Below are positions 44,377 to 54,150 of a stretch of 64,000 bases of DNA, piece after piece. A program made the translations under genes and the position numbers. This stretch comes from Chryseobacterium sp. Bi04 (GTDB lineage Bacteria; Bacteroidota; Bacteroidia; Flavobacteriales; Weeksellaceae). Positions within the stretch are counted from its first letter, which is position 1; every line of letters starts with the position of its first letter. The stretch covers positions 744,001-808,000 of the forward strand of contig NZ_CAKKLP010000001.1 in the NCBI RefSeq assembly GCF_918698085.1, written 5' to 3'. The notes beneath the pieces were generated by a model. The model was not told where the DNA came from. It saw nothing but the letters and a program-made list of their open reading frames with translations, and made no database searches.

Positions 44377-45558
44377 TTAAAGTAAGCTATCAATTATAGT
44401 GAAAATTTTACCGGCCAGTTTTTTATCAGAATATTCATTTTCCAGTCTGTGGTGAATGTTTTCTCCATAAGTTTCCCGCAAGCTGGAATTGAGCATAAGG
44501 GTAACTACTTTTGCTGCCATCACCTCCAAATCCAGATACGGAATAAGAACCCCATGATCATTTTCTAAAAATTCTACTGCGCCACCACTTTTTTCAAAAG
44601 CTATAATGGGCTTTTTAAGTTTCGCTGCAGTAAGCATTACCAAAGGGAAAGGGTCTTCACGTGACATCAGAATAAAAATGTCAAAAATATTGATATAGTC
44701 ATTAGGGGTCTTGTTATGATCAATAAAAATCATACTATTTTCTATTCCTAACTTTTCTGCATCAAGCTTTGCACATCTTACGGCAGGACTTTTTGAATTA
44801 CCACCGAGATTGATGAATTTAAACTCGAGATTGGTTTTTTGTTTTATCTTCTGAACCAACATAGGAACCATGTCCGTTCCTTTCCTTAATTCCTGAGAAC
44901 TTGCAATTCCAATGATTAATTCATTATTTTTAATATTTAACTCACTTCTTAAAGTGTCTTTGTCTTTTTGGATGGTAAGAGCCGTATCAACAAAAGAATG
45001 TACAGCAGTGACTTTTTGAGGGTTTGCGTTGTACTTAGTGATGAGGTTGTCTGCAACGGCTTGTGAACCTGCGATGATTTGTGTGATGTTTGAAATATTT
45101 TCTAAAACAAATTCTTTAGAATATGTACTTTCAATTCCAAAACTCAGCTCATGAATAGCAACGATTGTCGGAATATTCTTTTTGAAGAAAGGGAGTGTCC
45201 AAATCAGTGACTCCATTGTATTTCCATAAACCAGATCATAGTTGTTCTCAAGAAGTATATTGGTGATTTTATCAATTTTATCTTGTTGCGTTTCTGTTTT
45301 CCTGAAAACAAGGGAATGAATTCTTTTTAAATTTCTCTTAAGAAATGAGAAGGATTGCAGATGATAATGTGCTACAACAATCTGGTTTGATACTTTTGCA
45401 AATTCTTCATATAATTCTCCGCCTCTGATCAATAAGACATCAATGATATAGTTTTCCTTTTCCTTCTTTAATCTTTTTATTAAATCTAAAACAAGAATCG
45501 GAGCGCCTGATAAAGAGGCTTCGTGGGAAATGAATAATATTTTTTTATGAGAAATCAT
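44377..45558 (-). CDS. glycosyltransferase family 4
   Basis: 393 residues, GT-B fold. FISHEASLSGAPILVLDLI at about 6-24, IGIASSQELRKGTDM in the donor half, and the acidic motif LMSREDPFPLVMLTAAKL, where the second Glu of the E-x7-E pattern is replaced. It adds a sugar with retention of configuration by family rule. Confidence 0.88.
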   Translation of the reverse strand: MISHKKILFISHEASLSGAPILVLDLIKRLKKEKENYIIDVLLIRGGELYEEFAKVSNQIVVAHYHLQSFSFLKRNLKRIHSLVFRKTETQQDKIDKITNILLENNYDLVYGNTMESLIWTLPFFKKNIPTIVAIHELSFGIESTYSKEFVLENISNITQIIAGSQAVADNLITKYNANPQKVTAVHSFVDTALTIQKDKDTLRSELNIKNNELIIGIASSQELRKGTDMVPMLVQKIKQKTNLEFKFINLGGNSKSPAVRCAKLDAEKLGIENSMIFIDHNKTPNDYINIFDIFILMSREDPFPLVMLTAAKLKKPIIAFEKSGGAVEFLENDHGVLIPYLDLEVMAAKVVTLMLNSSLRETYGENIHHRLENEYSDKKLAGKIFTIIDSLL

Positions 45559-45569
45559 AAATGAACTTT

Positions 45570-46958
45570 TTATGAGCGATTATTTTTTAGAAAGCCTAAT
45601 TTTTTTGCAATTTTTAATCTTGCAATTTTTAAAAGATTATTAAAGTCAATAATTTTTTCTATATAATGATAATCTTTTATTTGTAAAGATAGTTTTTCTT
45701 TATCTTCGATAGGTTTGGAAAGAGCGGTATAATATTCATCATATTGTACTTTTAAATTTATAATTACTGGTTGATTTTGCTTAAAATGCTCTATTAAAAA
45801 TTTTAAACAAAACATGACATTGATCATTTGATAAACCTTACTTTTTGTACTCCATATTCCACTACCTAATCGATATGCAGCCATACTGTTCGGGAAATAT
45901 TTTATTAACCCAAAAGAAGCATTAATCATATGTAGCGGATAATCTCCTATTGGGCAATAGTTGATCCATTGTGGGAGCTCTTGTATGTTTTTTCTAAAAA
46001 CGACTGATGGTGTATGAATAAAATTTCCCTTGGCCAAATCCTCTATTGAATAGTCTTTTTCTTCATCAGGATTATTAAAAATAATAGGTTCAGTTTCATC
46101 AGGGCTTATTCCTGTAATTTTATGAAAACTAAGACTGTACTCCGGGTTTTGTTCAAGAAAGCTAACCTGTTTTTGAAGTTTTAAAGCATCTGTCCAATAA
46201 TCATCTCCTTCGCATATTGCTATATATTTTCCCATGCAATTTTTGAATACCTCATTTTGATTGCGTGCAGCCCCTATATTTTGGGGGTAAAGGAGAAGTT
46301 TAAACTTTCCGGGATATAATTTTTGGTAAGTAAGTAGTATTTCTCTTGAGTTATCTTTTGAGCAATCTTCTCCTATGACAATATCAAAATTGAAATTCGT
46401 TTTTTGTGTTAAAATATTATCAATACATTCTTTCAAATACTCCGCATGATTATATACCATTATAAATACACTTAGTGTAGTATTGGGAAGATCAGATAGT
46501 AGAAGCGACATCTTTAGCTGTTCGGAGCTCTCTTCAGTAACAACAAAATTATTATTCCGGTAAGATTTTATTGCGGCGATGTTCTCGGGTTTAACAAACA
46601 GATAAACTTCATTAAGCTTTAAAACTTCTTTAGCATAATATAATATTTGATAAGTTGCTAATTGAGAGATCCCTTTTCCCCAAAAATCTTTTTTTCCTAT
46701 AAAAATATGAAACTCGGCTGAATCACTATTAATATTGGTAAGCTGTACATTTCCAATGTATTCTTCATTGCATATAATAGCAAATCTTTTGCTGCTATTA
46801 TCTTGAAGGACTTTTTCAATCCACTCGGATTCTATTTCCTTTGTTATTGTTATATTGGGTTTTGAACCTGTAAATTGCCATATCTCATCATCATTTCTCC
46901 ATTGATATGATGTCAATGCGTCTTTCTTAACAAGAGGTCTTATTAAAACATTATACAT
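45570..46958 (-). CDS. GNAT acetyltransferase - GT2 glycosyltransferase fusion
   Basis: 462 residues. Residues 1-155 form a GNAT domain of the RimJ/RimL type (VLIRPLVKKDALTSYQWRN, acetyl-CoA loop DFWGKGISQLAT at about 91-102, VKPENIAAIKSYRNNNF). From about 162 a GT2 domain follows (LSVFIMVYNHAEYLKEC, GEDCSKDNSREIL, CEGDDYWTDALKL). In nucleotide-sugar pathways GNAT enzymes of this type N-acetylate 4-amino sugars. The fusion suggests that one protein acetylates the sugar and attaches it, or acts on a shared substrate. The start overlaps the upstream aminotransferase gene by 16 bp. Confidence 0.88.
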   Translation of the reverse strand: MYNVLIRPLVKKDALTSYQWRNDDEIWQFTGSKPNITITKEIESEWIEKVLQDNSSKRFAIICNEEYIGNVQLTNINSDSAEFHIFIGKKDFWGKGISQLATYQILYYAKEVLKLNEVYLFVKPENIAAIKSYRNNNFVVTEESSEQLKMSLLLSDLPNTTLSVFIMVYNHAEYLKECIDNILTQKTNFNFDIVIGEDCSKDNSREILLTYQKLYPGKFKLLLYPQNIGAARNQNEVFKNCMGKYIAICEGDDYWTDALKLQKQVSFLEQNPEYSLSFHKITGISPDETEPIIFNNPDEEKDYSIEDLAKGNFIHTPSVVFRKNIQELPQWINYCPIGDYPLHMINASFGLIKYFPNSMAAYRLGSGIWSTKSKVYQMINVMFCLKFLIEHFKQNQPVIINLKVQYDEYYTALSKPIEDKEKLSLQIKDYHYIEKIIDFNNLLKIARLKIAKKLGFLKNNRS

Positions 46959-47902
46959 TCTAAAATTTTTTTCATTTCATTAATTGAATACCTCTGATCT
47001 ATTGGTAATGCTATAATTTCTTTTGCCAGGTTATAAGCATTATGATCCTCATCACACCAATCAAAAACATTGGGCCAGTAAGTAGCACAATATATTCTTT
47101 CATTGATCAGCTTTTGTCTAAGGTTTTTATCATGTGTTCTGAAAGGATATACCATTGGGATTGCATCTTCAGACAATTCAATCGGAAGAATGTTTTTTTC
47201 TTTCAGTACTTCATGTAAAAAAAAGAAATTTTCTCTTCTCTTTTTTTTAACATGTTCATAGTCAATCCCTGACAGTATTCTTTTTGTAAGGTTTGACATT
47301 GTCTTAATAGGCTGTCTCTCTAGGGATTTATCATTTTCACTGAAATCAGAATACCCCTGTTCAGCAGACAAATCAATCCGCTTTAAAAGATGACTCATTC
47401 TTTCATAGCTTTCATCTTTTTCAAAATGTAAATCAATTTTTTTATCGGTATATAGAAAGCCACCGTCAGAAACACCAACGAATTTTCTTGGAGAATAAAA
47501 TTGATCAATATTTTTTATTATAGGAGAAAAAAGAGCTTGAGCATTATCAATAATTATATTCCTTGTTATATTTTGAACCAAATTCCTGATAAATTGATCT
47601 TTAATGCCAAAATAGTTGGTATATAAAAAAGCTTCATTATCTTGTATACCAGAATAATCAAATATAGGCTCAAGATTGACATCTACATCATAAAATTTAT
47701 AATCAATATTTAGCTTTTGAATAGGCTCTAAAATGGCATCACAAGTGTAATAAGGAATATAAATTTTTGTGAATTTCTTTGCTGTCAATATATACTCTAA
47801 ACAATTTCTTGCAGAGTTTAATTCAATAAAACAATTCCCCCAAAAAAAATGATCATTGGGGAGTTCAAGTTCAAAATATCCTCCTATAGCTCCTGTTTCC
47901 AT
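46943..47902 (-). CDS. divergent DegT/DnrJ-type aminotransferase
   Basis: 319 residues, shorter than usual. PLP fold type I features: IYIPYYTCDAIL (Pro/Ser-type cofactor loop), FYDVDVNLEPIFDY, Asp119 in IIIDNAQA and a candidate PLP lysine Lys140 in FYSPRKFVGVSDGGFLYT. The usual T/S-H-[PA]-x-K context is changed, so activity should not be taken for granted. It stands between WbqC and the GNAT-GT2 fusion, with a zero-base gap and a 16-bp overlap, in a tight operon. A sugar aminotransferase role is likely. Confidence 0.75.
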   Translation of the reverse strand: METGAIGGYFELELPNDHFFWGNCFIELNSARNCLEYILTAKKFTKIYIPYYTCDAILEPIQKLNIDYKFYDVDVNLEPIFDYSGIQDNEAFLYTNYFGIKDQFIRNLVQNITRNIIIDNAQALFSPIIKNIDQFYSPRKFVGVSDGGFLYTDKKIDLHFEKDESYERMSHLLKRIDLSAEQGYSDFSENDKSLERQPIKTMSNLTKRILSGIDYEHVKKKRRENFFFLHEVLKEKNILPIELSEDAIPMVYPFRTHDKNLRQKLINERIYCATYWPNVFDWCDEDHNAYNLAKEIIALPIDQRYSINEMKKILECIMF

Positions 47903-48604
47903 TTAAATCAGCTCATAATTGTCTAACATTTCTCTTATTTTCTGAGGCGAATTGAACATTAATATATCAATAATTGAAAGCCAAGGTATAAAACTATCTC
48001 CAAACTGGATATAATTATCTTTATTAGATTTAATAAAAAATAATTTCACATTATTTTTTGCAAAATATTCTTTATCATATAGGTCTTGCCCTCCTAAAGG
48101 ATTAATATAGGTGTCAGCATTTTCTTTTTTACAAATATCAATTAGTCTTTCTTCTTTTGACAATTCTGAATTCTGATAAATTGTTGATGATTTTTCTATA
48201 TGTGTAGCGATTTCAAGATAATTGCATATTTTTAAAAGACTGACATATATAAGGTTGTTGACCTTATTAGGGCAATCAAGTAAATCTTCTAGTATTGGGA
48301 TTATGCTTGTATAAAAAGGGGCTTTCTTATAAGCAAGCTCAAGAGTTTTAAAAAATTTGATTTTCCATTTTGGGAAAAGCCCCTGATTAATCTCTATATC
48401 ATTAATTTTTTTAAAAGAACTGGCATCTTTTAAAGGAATAGAAAATAAATAACTTTTACCATTGAGCAAGATATTATTCCTGTTAATCCAGCCTTGTTTT
48501 ATATAATTTACGTCATCATAAATTATAAACTTATCCACTGCCTTTATTAACTGAAAATACCCAATGTATGGCATGAAATAGGGCTGCATTACGGCTACTC
48601 TCAT
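47903..48604 (-). CDS. WbqC family protein
   Basis: 233 residues. AVMQPYFMPYIGYFQLIKAVDKFIIYDDV is the hallmark N-terminus, followed by KQGWINRNNIL and NPLGGQDLYDKEYF. WbqC-type proteins are found in O-antigen and glycosylation loci next to aminotransferases. Their exact role is not settled; a part in amino-sugar modification is proposed. The gene lies between two aminotransferase genes with 0-1 bp gaps. Confidence 0.88.
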   Translation of the reverse strand: MRVAVMQPYFMPYIGYFQLIKAVDKFIIYDDVNYIKQGWINRNNILLNGKSYLFSIPLKDASSFKKINDIEINQGLFPKWKIKFFKTLELAYKKAPFYTSIIPILEDLLDCPNKVNNLIYVSLLKICNYLEIATHIEKSSTIYQNSELSKEERLIDICKKENADTYINPLGGQDLYDKEYFAKNNVKLFFIKSNKDNYIQFGDSFIPWLSIIDILMFNSPQKIREMLDNYELI

Positions 48605-48605
48605 A

Positions 48606-49688
48606 CTAATTATTTTGAATTCTTAGCATAAGTCTGGCAATAAACTCAACTTCTTCAAAAGTTAAATCATAGTAAAATGGAAGACATAGAGATCTTTTGG
48701 AAATCTCTTCAGTAATTGGCAATTCCAGCTTTGGAAGATAGGGTAAGGCAGATGCTAAGCTTGGATAGAAATATCTTCGTGTAAAGATTTCCTGGCTATC
48801 CATTTCTTTTTTTAATTTTAATAACAGTTCTTCACTTTCTAAAACGATAGGATAGTAGGCGTAGTTTTCTGTGGCTTTAGGATGCCAAAGAGGCCTTACT
48901 GCTTTTAAATTTTTAAGTTTTTCGTTATAAAGCTCAGCAAGGGCTTTTCTTTTATGATGTATTGAAGAAATATACTTCAGGTTTGCAAGTCCCATTGCAG
49001 CGTGGAATTCCGAATTTTTCCCATTGATTCCAAGTTCGGAAAAAGAATCATATCCTGAAATGCCAAAATTCCGGATAGAGGCTAATTTTTTTAGTATATC
49101 TGGATTTTTAGTAATCAATAAGCCTCCTTCAACGGAATGATAAAGTTTGGTAGCGTGTAGTGAGCATGTAGAGATATCTCCATATTCAAAAATAGATTTA
49201 CCATTGACTTCTACTCCAAAAGAATGAGCTGCATCATAGATTACTTTTAAATTATGCTTTTTGGCAATGACTTCTATAGCTTCTACATCACAAGTATTAC
49301 CATATACATGAGTTGCCAGGATAGCTGTCGTTTTTTCTGTAACAGTCTCTTCAATTTTTACTGGGTCTATGCATAGGCTTTTAGGATCGATATCTACAAA
49401 AACTGGGGTGCAGTTTTCCCATACAATACAGCTTGTGGTGGCAATAAATGAGAATGGAGTAGTGATTACTTCTCCGGTAATCTCCAATGCTTTTATAGCC
49501 ATTTGTATGGCTACCGTACCATTGGTGACAAATAATAAATGCTGTACTTTAAGATGATCTTTTAGCTCCATCTCCAGTTGGCTTGCCAATGGTCCCATGT
49601 TTGTAAGCCAATTTCTTTTCCAGATACCATTTAGATATTTTTCATATTCTTCCTGTGGTGGAAGAAAAGGTTGCGTTACAGGAATCAT
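48606..49688 (-). CDS. DegT/DnrJ/EryC1/StrS aminotransferase for a dTDP-keto-sugar
   Basis: 360 residues. PLP lysine Lys181 in SLHATKLYHSVEGG, Asp152 in YDAAHSFG, and TTPFSFIATTS (about 76-86). The substrate is probably the 4-keto or 3-keto 6-deoxy sugar made by RmlA and RmlB upstream in the same series. No RmlC, RmlD or FdtA-type isomerase is seen in this window, so direct amination at C4 (VioA/RffA-like, giving dTDP-Qui4N) is the simpler reading. FdtB-like C3 amination is the alternative if an isomerase lies elsewhere. Confidence 0.88.
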   Translation of the reverse strand: MIPVTQPFLPPQEEYEKYLNGIWKRNWLTNMGPLASQLEMELKDHLKVQHLLFVTNGTVAIQMAIKALEITGEVITTPFSFIATTSCIVWENCTPVFVDIDPKSLCIDPVKIEETVTEKTTAILATHVYGNTCDVEAIEVIAKKHNLKVIYDAAHSFGVEVNGKSIFEYGDISTCSLHATKLYHSVEGGLLITKNPDILKKLASIRNFGISGYDSFSELGINGKNSEFHAAMGLANLKYISSIHHKRKALAELYNEKLKNLKAVRPLWHPKATENYAYYPIVLESEELLLKLKKEMDSQEIFTRRYFYPSLASALPYLPKLELPITEEISKRSLCLPFYYDLTFEEVEFIARLMLRIQNN

Positions 49689-49691
49689 AAT

Positions 49692-50945
49692 TTATTGTAT
49701 TTTCCAGTTAAATTCGGGACGGATAAATCCTGGCTCCCGCCCCATGTATACTCCAATTTCTCTGTTACCATCAATGACTGAAAAAGAAACAATGTCATTT
49801 TCAACAATCAGAGCCTGTTTTCTATCTTCTATTAGGAAAAAACTTAAGTAATAATTTCCTGATTGAAAAAATTTCTTGGGGAAAGTACAGGTTAAAGAGT
49901 TTTTACCTTTATTATATTTAATATCTGTGCTAGAGAACGAAAACAATGCTTCACCATAATCATTTTTAAGATGATAAGTAATATGATAACGTTCCGGTTG
50001 ATCTGTATCCAGAATGAAGTTTGTGATAAACTCTATTTCTTGGTTTTCATCCAAAGGCTCATTTATACTTTTTGACGGATTTTTCAAAATGATTTCTTCA
50101 AGAGCAAAAAAATCATTTTTGATATTCTCATATATAAAATGATTAGTATTATAAGAGTTATTGCTTCCTAAATATCTTAAAACGGTTTCATCAATATTCC
50201 CTTGATAAGTTACTTTTCCAGTATCAAGTAATACTCCTTTAGTACAAAGTGTTTTAATGGCAGCCATGTTGTGACTTACAAAAAGAATAGTCCTTCCTTC
50301 TCCTTTGGTTACATCACTCATTTTGCTTAAACATTTTTTCTGAAAATCAGCATCTCCTACCGCCAACACTTCATCTACAATTAAAATTTCGGATTCCAGG
50401 TGGGCTGCAACAGCAAATGCAAGTCGGACGTACATTCCTGAAGAATATCTTTTTACTGGAGTGTCAATATATCTTTCAACACCTGAAAAATCTACAATTT
50501 CATCAAATTTACGTTTGATCTCTTTTCGGGTCATTCCTAAAATGGCTCCATTGAGGAAAACATTTTCACGACCCGTCATTTCAGGGTGAAAACCTGTTCC
50601 TACTTCCAATAAAGAGGCTATTCTTCCATTGGTATATATTTTTCCTGTTGTAGGCTTTGTAACTTTACTTAAGAGCTTTAGGAGGGTAGATTTTCCGGCA
50701 CCGTTTCTTCCGATAATTCCTATAGCATCACCCTGTTCAATTTCGAAATTAATATCGCGGAGAGACCAGACGTAATCGGAATTGCCTTTGGAAGCTCTGT
50801 CATTAGTTTCACCAATTTTTAAATATGGATCTTCTTTTCCTCTTACTTTATGCCAGAACCTGTTGAGGTCATGTGATAAAGTACCGGTCCCGACTTCGCC
50901 CAAGCGGTATTGTTTTGATATGTTTTCTGCTTTTAAAGCTAGCAT
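49692..50945 (-). CDS. wzt: polysaccharide ABC exporter ATPase (Wzt type)
   Basis: 417 residues. ATPase domain with Walker A GRNGAGKS (79-86), signature YSSGM (167-171), Walker B ILIVDEVLAVGD (187-198) and H-loop His225. A C-terminal beta-sandwich of about 160 residues follows (from about 255) as in Wzt proteins that recognise the end of the finished O-polysaccharide. It powers export across the inner membrane with the permease 45 bp upstream. The C-terminal domain implies a chain with a specific terminal modification. Confidence 0.92.
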   Translation of the reverse strand: MLALKAENISKQYRLGEVGTGTLSHDLNRFWHKVRGKEDPYLKIGETNDRASKGNSDYVWSLRDINFEIEQGDAIGIIGRNGAGKSTLLKLLSKVTKPTTGKIYTNGRIASLLEVGTGFHPEMTGRENVFLNGAILGMTRKEIKRKFDEIVDFSGVERYIDTPVKRYSSGMYVRLAFAVAAHLESEILIVDEVLAVGDADFQKKCLSKMSDVTKGEGRTILFVSHNMAAIKTLCTKGVLLDTGKVTYQGNIDETVLRYLGSNNSYNTNHFIYENIKNDFFALEEIILKNPSKSINEPLDENQEIEFITNFILDTDQPERYHITYHLKNDYGEALFSFSSTDIKYNKGKNSLTCTFPKKFFQSGNYYLSFFLIEDRKQALIVENDIVSFSVIDGNREIGVYMGREPGFIRPEFNWKIQ

Positions 50946-50990
50946 GTTTTAGAGTTTTAAATTTTTTTATTCAAGTGTTTTCATGTTCAC

Positions 50991-51839
50991 TTATACTGTA
51001 TCCATAAATGTTTTTTCAACTTTGTTAAAAGTAACTACTCCTACCACAAGAAGAATTAAAATGATAACCGTACTGGTTATTAGCATTACGGGAGAGAAAT
51101 CACCTACTCCCAGCCAGCCATATTTGAAACATTCAAAAATACCGGTTAATGGGTTGAATTTTGCTAACTGCTTAAAATATCCGGGAAGCATAGATACAGG
51201 ATAAATAACCGGAGTCGCATACATGTATAAAGTGATCCCAAAAGCCAACAGCATGCTTAAATCTTTATATTTTGTAGTAAGAGCTGAAAAAATCATTCCC
51301 ATTCCCAATGCAAATAAAGCCATGAGAATGAGTAGAAATGGAGTTGCCAGTATCCATAAATTAGGTGAAATCTCATGATTAATAAAATAGTATGCCCAGA
51401 CCATAAGGAATAAAATAAACTGAACACTTAAACGCATCAGGTTTGAAATGACAATTGAAATAGGGGTTACTAACCTTGGAAAATATACTTTGCCAAAAAT
51501 ATTGGCATTTCCGGTAAACGTTGCTGATGTCCCTAATAATGCCCCGGCAAAATAATTCCACAAAGTAACTCCTGCAAGATAAAATATTGGACCAGGAGCG
51601 CCATCTGTAGGAAGCTTTGCAAACCTTCCGAAAATAATCAGATAAGTGATCGTGGTAAAAATAGGATTGATAAAAAACCAGATCGGTCCTAAAATAGTCT
51701 GCTTAAAGCTCGATATAAAGTCTCTTTTGACAAACATATAAATCAGATCTTTATATCTCCAGACTTCTTTAAGCTGGATATCAAATAAAGAATGATTGGC
51801 TTCAATTGTTTCTGTCCACTTTTGCTGTGGTTCATTCAT
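50991..51839 (-). CDS. wzm: polysaccharide ABC exporter permease (Wzm type)
   Basis: 282 residues with about six membrane segments and the ABC2_membrane pattern: WRYKDLIYMFVKRDFISSFKQTILGPIWFFINP near the N-terminus and LMALFALGMGMIFSALTTKYKDL later. It forms the inner-membrane channel for the lipid-linked polysaccharide with Wzt. It is first gene after the terminator at 51965, so a new promoter should lie in 51840-51960. Confidence 0.92.
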   Translation of the reverse strand: MNEPQQKWTETIEANHSLFDIQLKEVWRYKDLIYMFVKRDFISSFKQTILGPIWFFINPIFTTITYLIIFGRFAKLPTDGAPGPIFYLAGVTLWNYFAGALLGTSATFTGNANIFGKVYFPRLVTPISIVISNLMRLSVQFILFLMVWAYYFINHEISPNLWILATPFLLILMALFALGMGMIFSALTTKYKDLSMLLAFGITLYMYATPVIYPVSMLPGYFKQLAKFNPLTGIFECFKYGWLGVGDFSPVMLITSTVIILILLVVGVVTFNKVEKTFMDTV

Positions 51840-51954
51840 CTGTGTAAGTTTTTACAAATTTATAATAATTAATTCTTACTCTATTTCTTCGTTTTATGAA
51901 TAATTGTTCACATAAAAGCGAAAATCAACAACTAATATATTGATATTTGTTGTT

Positions 51955-51988
51955 ATAAACAAAAACTATTGGCTATAAAGCCAATAGT
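51955..51988 (-). terminator. terminator between rmlA and wzm
   Basis: A 10-bp perfect stem ACTATTGGCT/AGCCAATAGT (51965-51974 and 51979-51988) with a 4-nt loop, followed on the minus strand by TTTTTG. It splits the series into ugd-rmlB-rmlA and the wzm-wzt-glycosyltransferase unit, if fully effective. Confidence 0.78.
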
Positions 51989-52012
51989 GTGTGGGATTTA
52001 CAAATTGTTTTT

Positions 52013-52876
52013 TTATTTACGGATAAGCTGTTTCAGGTATTCACCATAGCCGCTTTTGCCATATTTAGCTGCTGTTTCCAATAGCTTTTCTTCGTTGATA
52101 AATTTATTTCTGAAAGCAATTTCTTCAATACATCCGATCTTGAAGCCTTGTCTTTTTTCGATAACACTTACAAATTCTGAAGCATCATGAAGGGAGTCAA
52201 AAGTTCCTGTATCCAGCCATGCGGTACCTCTGTCCAGTACACCTACTTCAAGATTTCCCTGACTCAGATAAACATTGTTTAGATCCGTGATCTCCAGTTC
52301 ACCTCTTGCAGAAGGCTGAATGTTTTTAGCAATGTCTACTACACTGTTATCATAAAAATATAAGCCGGGAACAGCATAGTTGGATTTTGGCTGTAAAGGC
52401 TTTTCTTCAATAGATATAGCTTTAAAGTCATCATCAAATTCTACCACACCATATCTTTCGGGGTCTGCTACGTGGTATGCAAAAACAACACCTCCCTCCG
52501 GATTGGTTTTATTTTTTAATAAAGTTCCCATCTCAGAACCATAGAAAATATTATCACCAAGAACTAATGCAGCAGGATCATTGCCAATAAACTGCTCACC
52601 AAGAATGAAAGCCTGTGCCAGCCCGTCCGGACTTGGCTGTACCACATATTCTATATTACATCCTATCTGGGACCCGTCACCTAAAAGTTTGACAAATCCA
52701 GGCTGGTCATGAGGAGTGGTAATGATCAATATATCCTTAATTCCTGCTAAAAGAAGCGTAGAAAGAGGATAGTAGATCATAGGTTTATCGTAAACAGGCA
52801 TTAACTGTTTGCTTACCGCAATGGTTAAAGGGTATAGTCTTGTTCCGGATCCTCCGGCTAATATTATTCCTTTCAT
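52013..52876 (-). CDS. rmlA: glucose-1-phosphate thymidylyltransferase
   Basis: 287 residues, the usual length. It makes dTDP-glucose from glucose-1-phosphate and d[14 protein letters not shown] at 8-18, [27 protein letters not shown] (about 107-115) and [20 protein letters not shown]. It is 189 bp after rmlB in the same direction. Together they provide dTDP-4-keto-6-deoxyglucose for the aminotransferase at 48606 or for rhamnose made by genes elsewhere. Confidence 0.95.
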   Translation of the reverse strand: MKGIILAGGSGTRLYPLTIAVSKQLMPVYDKPMIYYPLSTLLLAGIKDILIITTPHDQPGFVKLLGDGSQIGCNIEYVVQPSPDGLAQAFILGEQFIGNDPAALVLGDNIFYGSEMGTLLKNKTNPEGGVVFAYHVADPERYGVVEFDDDFKAISIEEKPLQPKSNYAVPGLYFYDNSVVDIAKNIQPSARGELEITDLNNVYLSQGNLEVGVLDRGTAWLDTGTFDSLHDASEFVSVIEKRQGFKIGCIEEIAFRNKFINEEKLLETAAKYGKSGYGEYLKQLIRK

Positions 52877-53065
52877 ATTATTTTTTGTTTTCTACTGCAT
52901 AGCCTGTGTAATTTTAAATCAACAGGTCGGTGATTTTAACCTTTTTCTATGCTTTTATAAAATATAATCAGTTCTTGAGGCCTTCTTTTTAAAATATATA
53001 GAAGAGTGATCTGATCAAATTTTAAAATTGTTTTTTTTATACGTAGTTCCTTTGGTGTATGGATA

Positions 53066-54145
53066 CTAGCTATATTGTTTTTCGTAATATTTTTGGTAAT
53101 CTCCGCTGGTTATATTCTCAAGCCATTCTTTATTTTCAAGATACCAGTCTATTGTTTTTCCCAGACCTTCTTCAAAGGTTACCGAAGGCTTCCATCCCAA
53201 ATCTTTATTAAGTTTAGTAGCATCAATAGCATAACGCTTGTCATGGCCAGGTCTGTCTTTTACAAAAGTGATCAGTTTTTCAGAATGACCTTCCGGCTTT
53301 CCTAATTTAGCATCCATTTGTTTGATAAGCTCTTTTACCAGATCAATATTCTGCCACTCATTGAATCCTCCAATATTGTAAGTTTCCCCTGTTTTTGCTT
53401 CATTGAAGACCTGGTGGATAGCTCTGGCGTGATCAATTACAAAAAGCCAGTCTCTGGTATACTTTCCATCACCATAAATAGGTAAAGGTCTTTCATTAAT
53501 GATATTTGAAATACATAAAGGAATCAGTTTTTCAGGAAAGTGATTGGGTCCGTAGTTATTAGAACAGTTGGAAACGATGAAAGGCATTCCATATGTGTTA
53601 CCATAAGCTCTTACCAGATGGTCAGAAGCTGCTTTTGATGCAGAATATGGAGATTGAGGATCATAAGATGTTGTTTCTAAAAAGAATCCTGTTTCCCCTA
53701 AGCTACCATATACTTCATCGGTAGATACGTGGTAGAATAAGTTTTTTCTTTTTTCATCCGGAAATCTTCCATGGGTATGATCCGGGTTTAAAGTCCAGAA
53801 TTCCTTACAAAGATTAAGAAGGTTGGCTGTTCCGTTTACATTCGTGTTAATGAATGCCATGGGGTCCGTAATACTTCTGTCTACATGACTTTCTGCAGCT
53901 AAATGTACCACTGCATCAGGATTGTATTTTTCGAAAACCCTTCTTAATTCTTCAGGTTCTGTAATGTCGGCTTTTTCGAAAACATAATTAGGTTCATTTT
54001 CAATATCCTTTAAGTTTTCTAAATTTCCGGCATAGGTAAGAGCATCAAGATTGATGATCATACTATCCGGGTTATTCTTCACAAATTCTCTTACAACATG
54101 CGAACCGATAAATCCGGCGCCCCCAGTGATAATTATATTTTTCAT
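53066..54145 (-). CDS. rmlB: dTDP-glucose 4,6-dehydratase
   Basis: 359 residues. NAD-binding GGAGFIGSH (8-16), catalytic STDE (141-144, Thr-Asp-Glu triad) and Tyr167-x3-Lys171 (YSASK). NNYGPNHFPEKLIP and RDWLFVIDHARA are further family motifs. It turns dTDP-glucose into dTDP-4-keto-6-deoxyglucose, the branch point for rhamnose and amino-dideoxy sugars. 5 bp separate it from ugd, so the two are co-transcribed. Confidence 0.96.
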   Translation of the reverse strand: MKNIIITGGAGFIGSHVVREFVKNNPDSMIINLDALTYAGNLENLKDIENEPNYVFEKADITEPEELRRVFEKYNPDAVVHLAAESHVDRSITDPMAFINTNVNGTANLLNLCKEFWTLNPDHTHGRFPDEKRKNLFYHVSTDEVYGSLGETGFFLETTSYDPQSPYSASKAASDHLVRAYGNTYGMPFIVSNCSNNYGPNHFPEKLIPLCISNIINERPLPIYGDGKYTRDWLFVIDHARAIHQVFNEAKTGETYNIGGFNEWQNIDLVKELIKQMDAKLGKPEGHSEKLITFVKDRPGHDKRYAIDATKLNKDLGWKPSVTFEEGLGKTIDWYLENKEWLENITSGDYQKYYEKQYS

Positions 54146-54150
54146 TTTGT

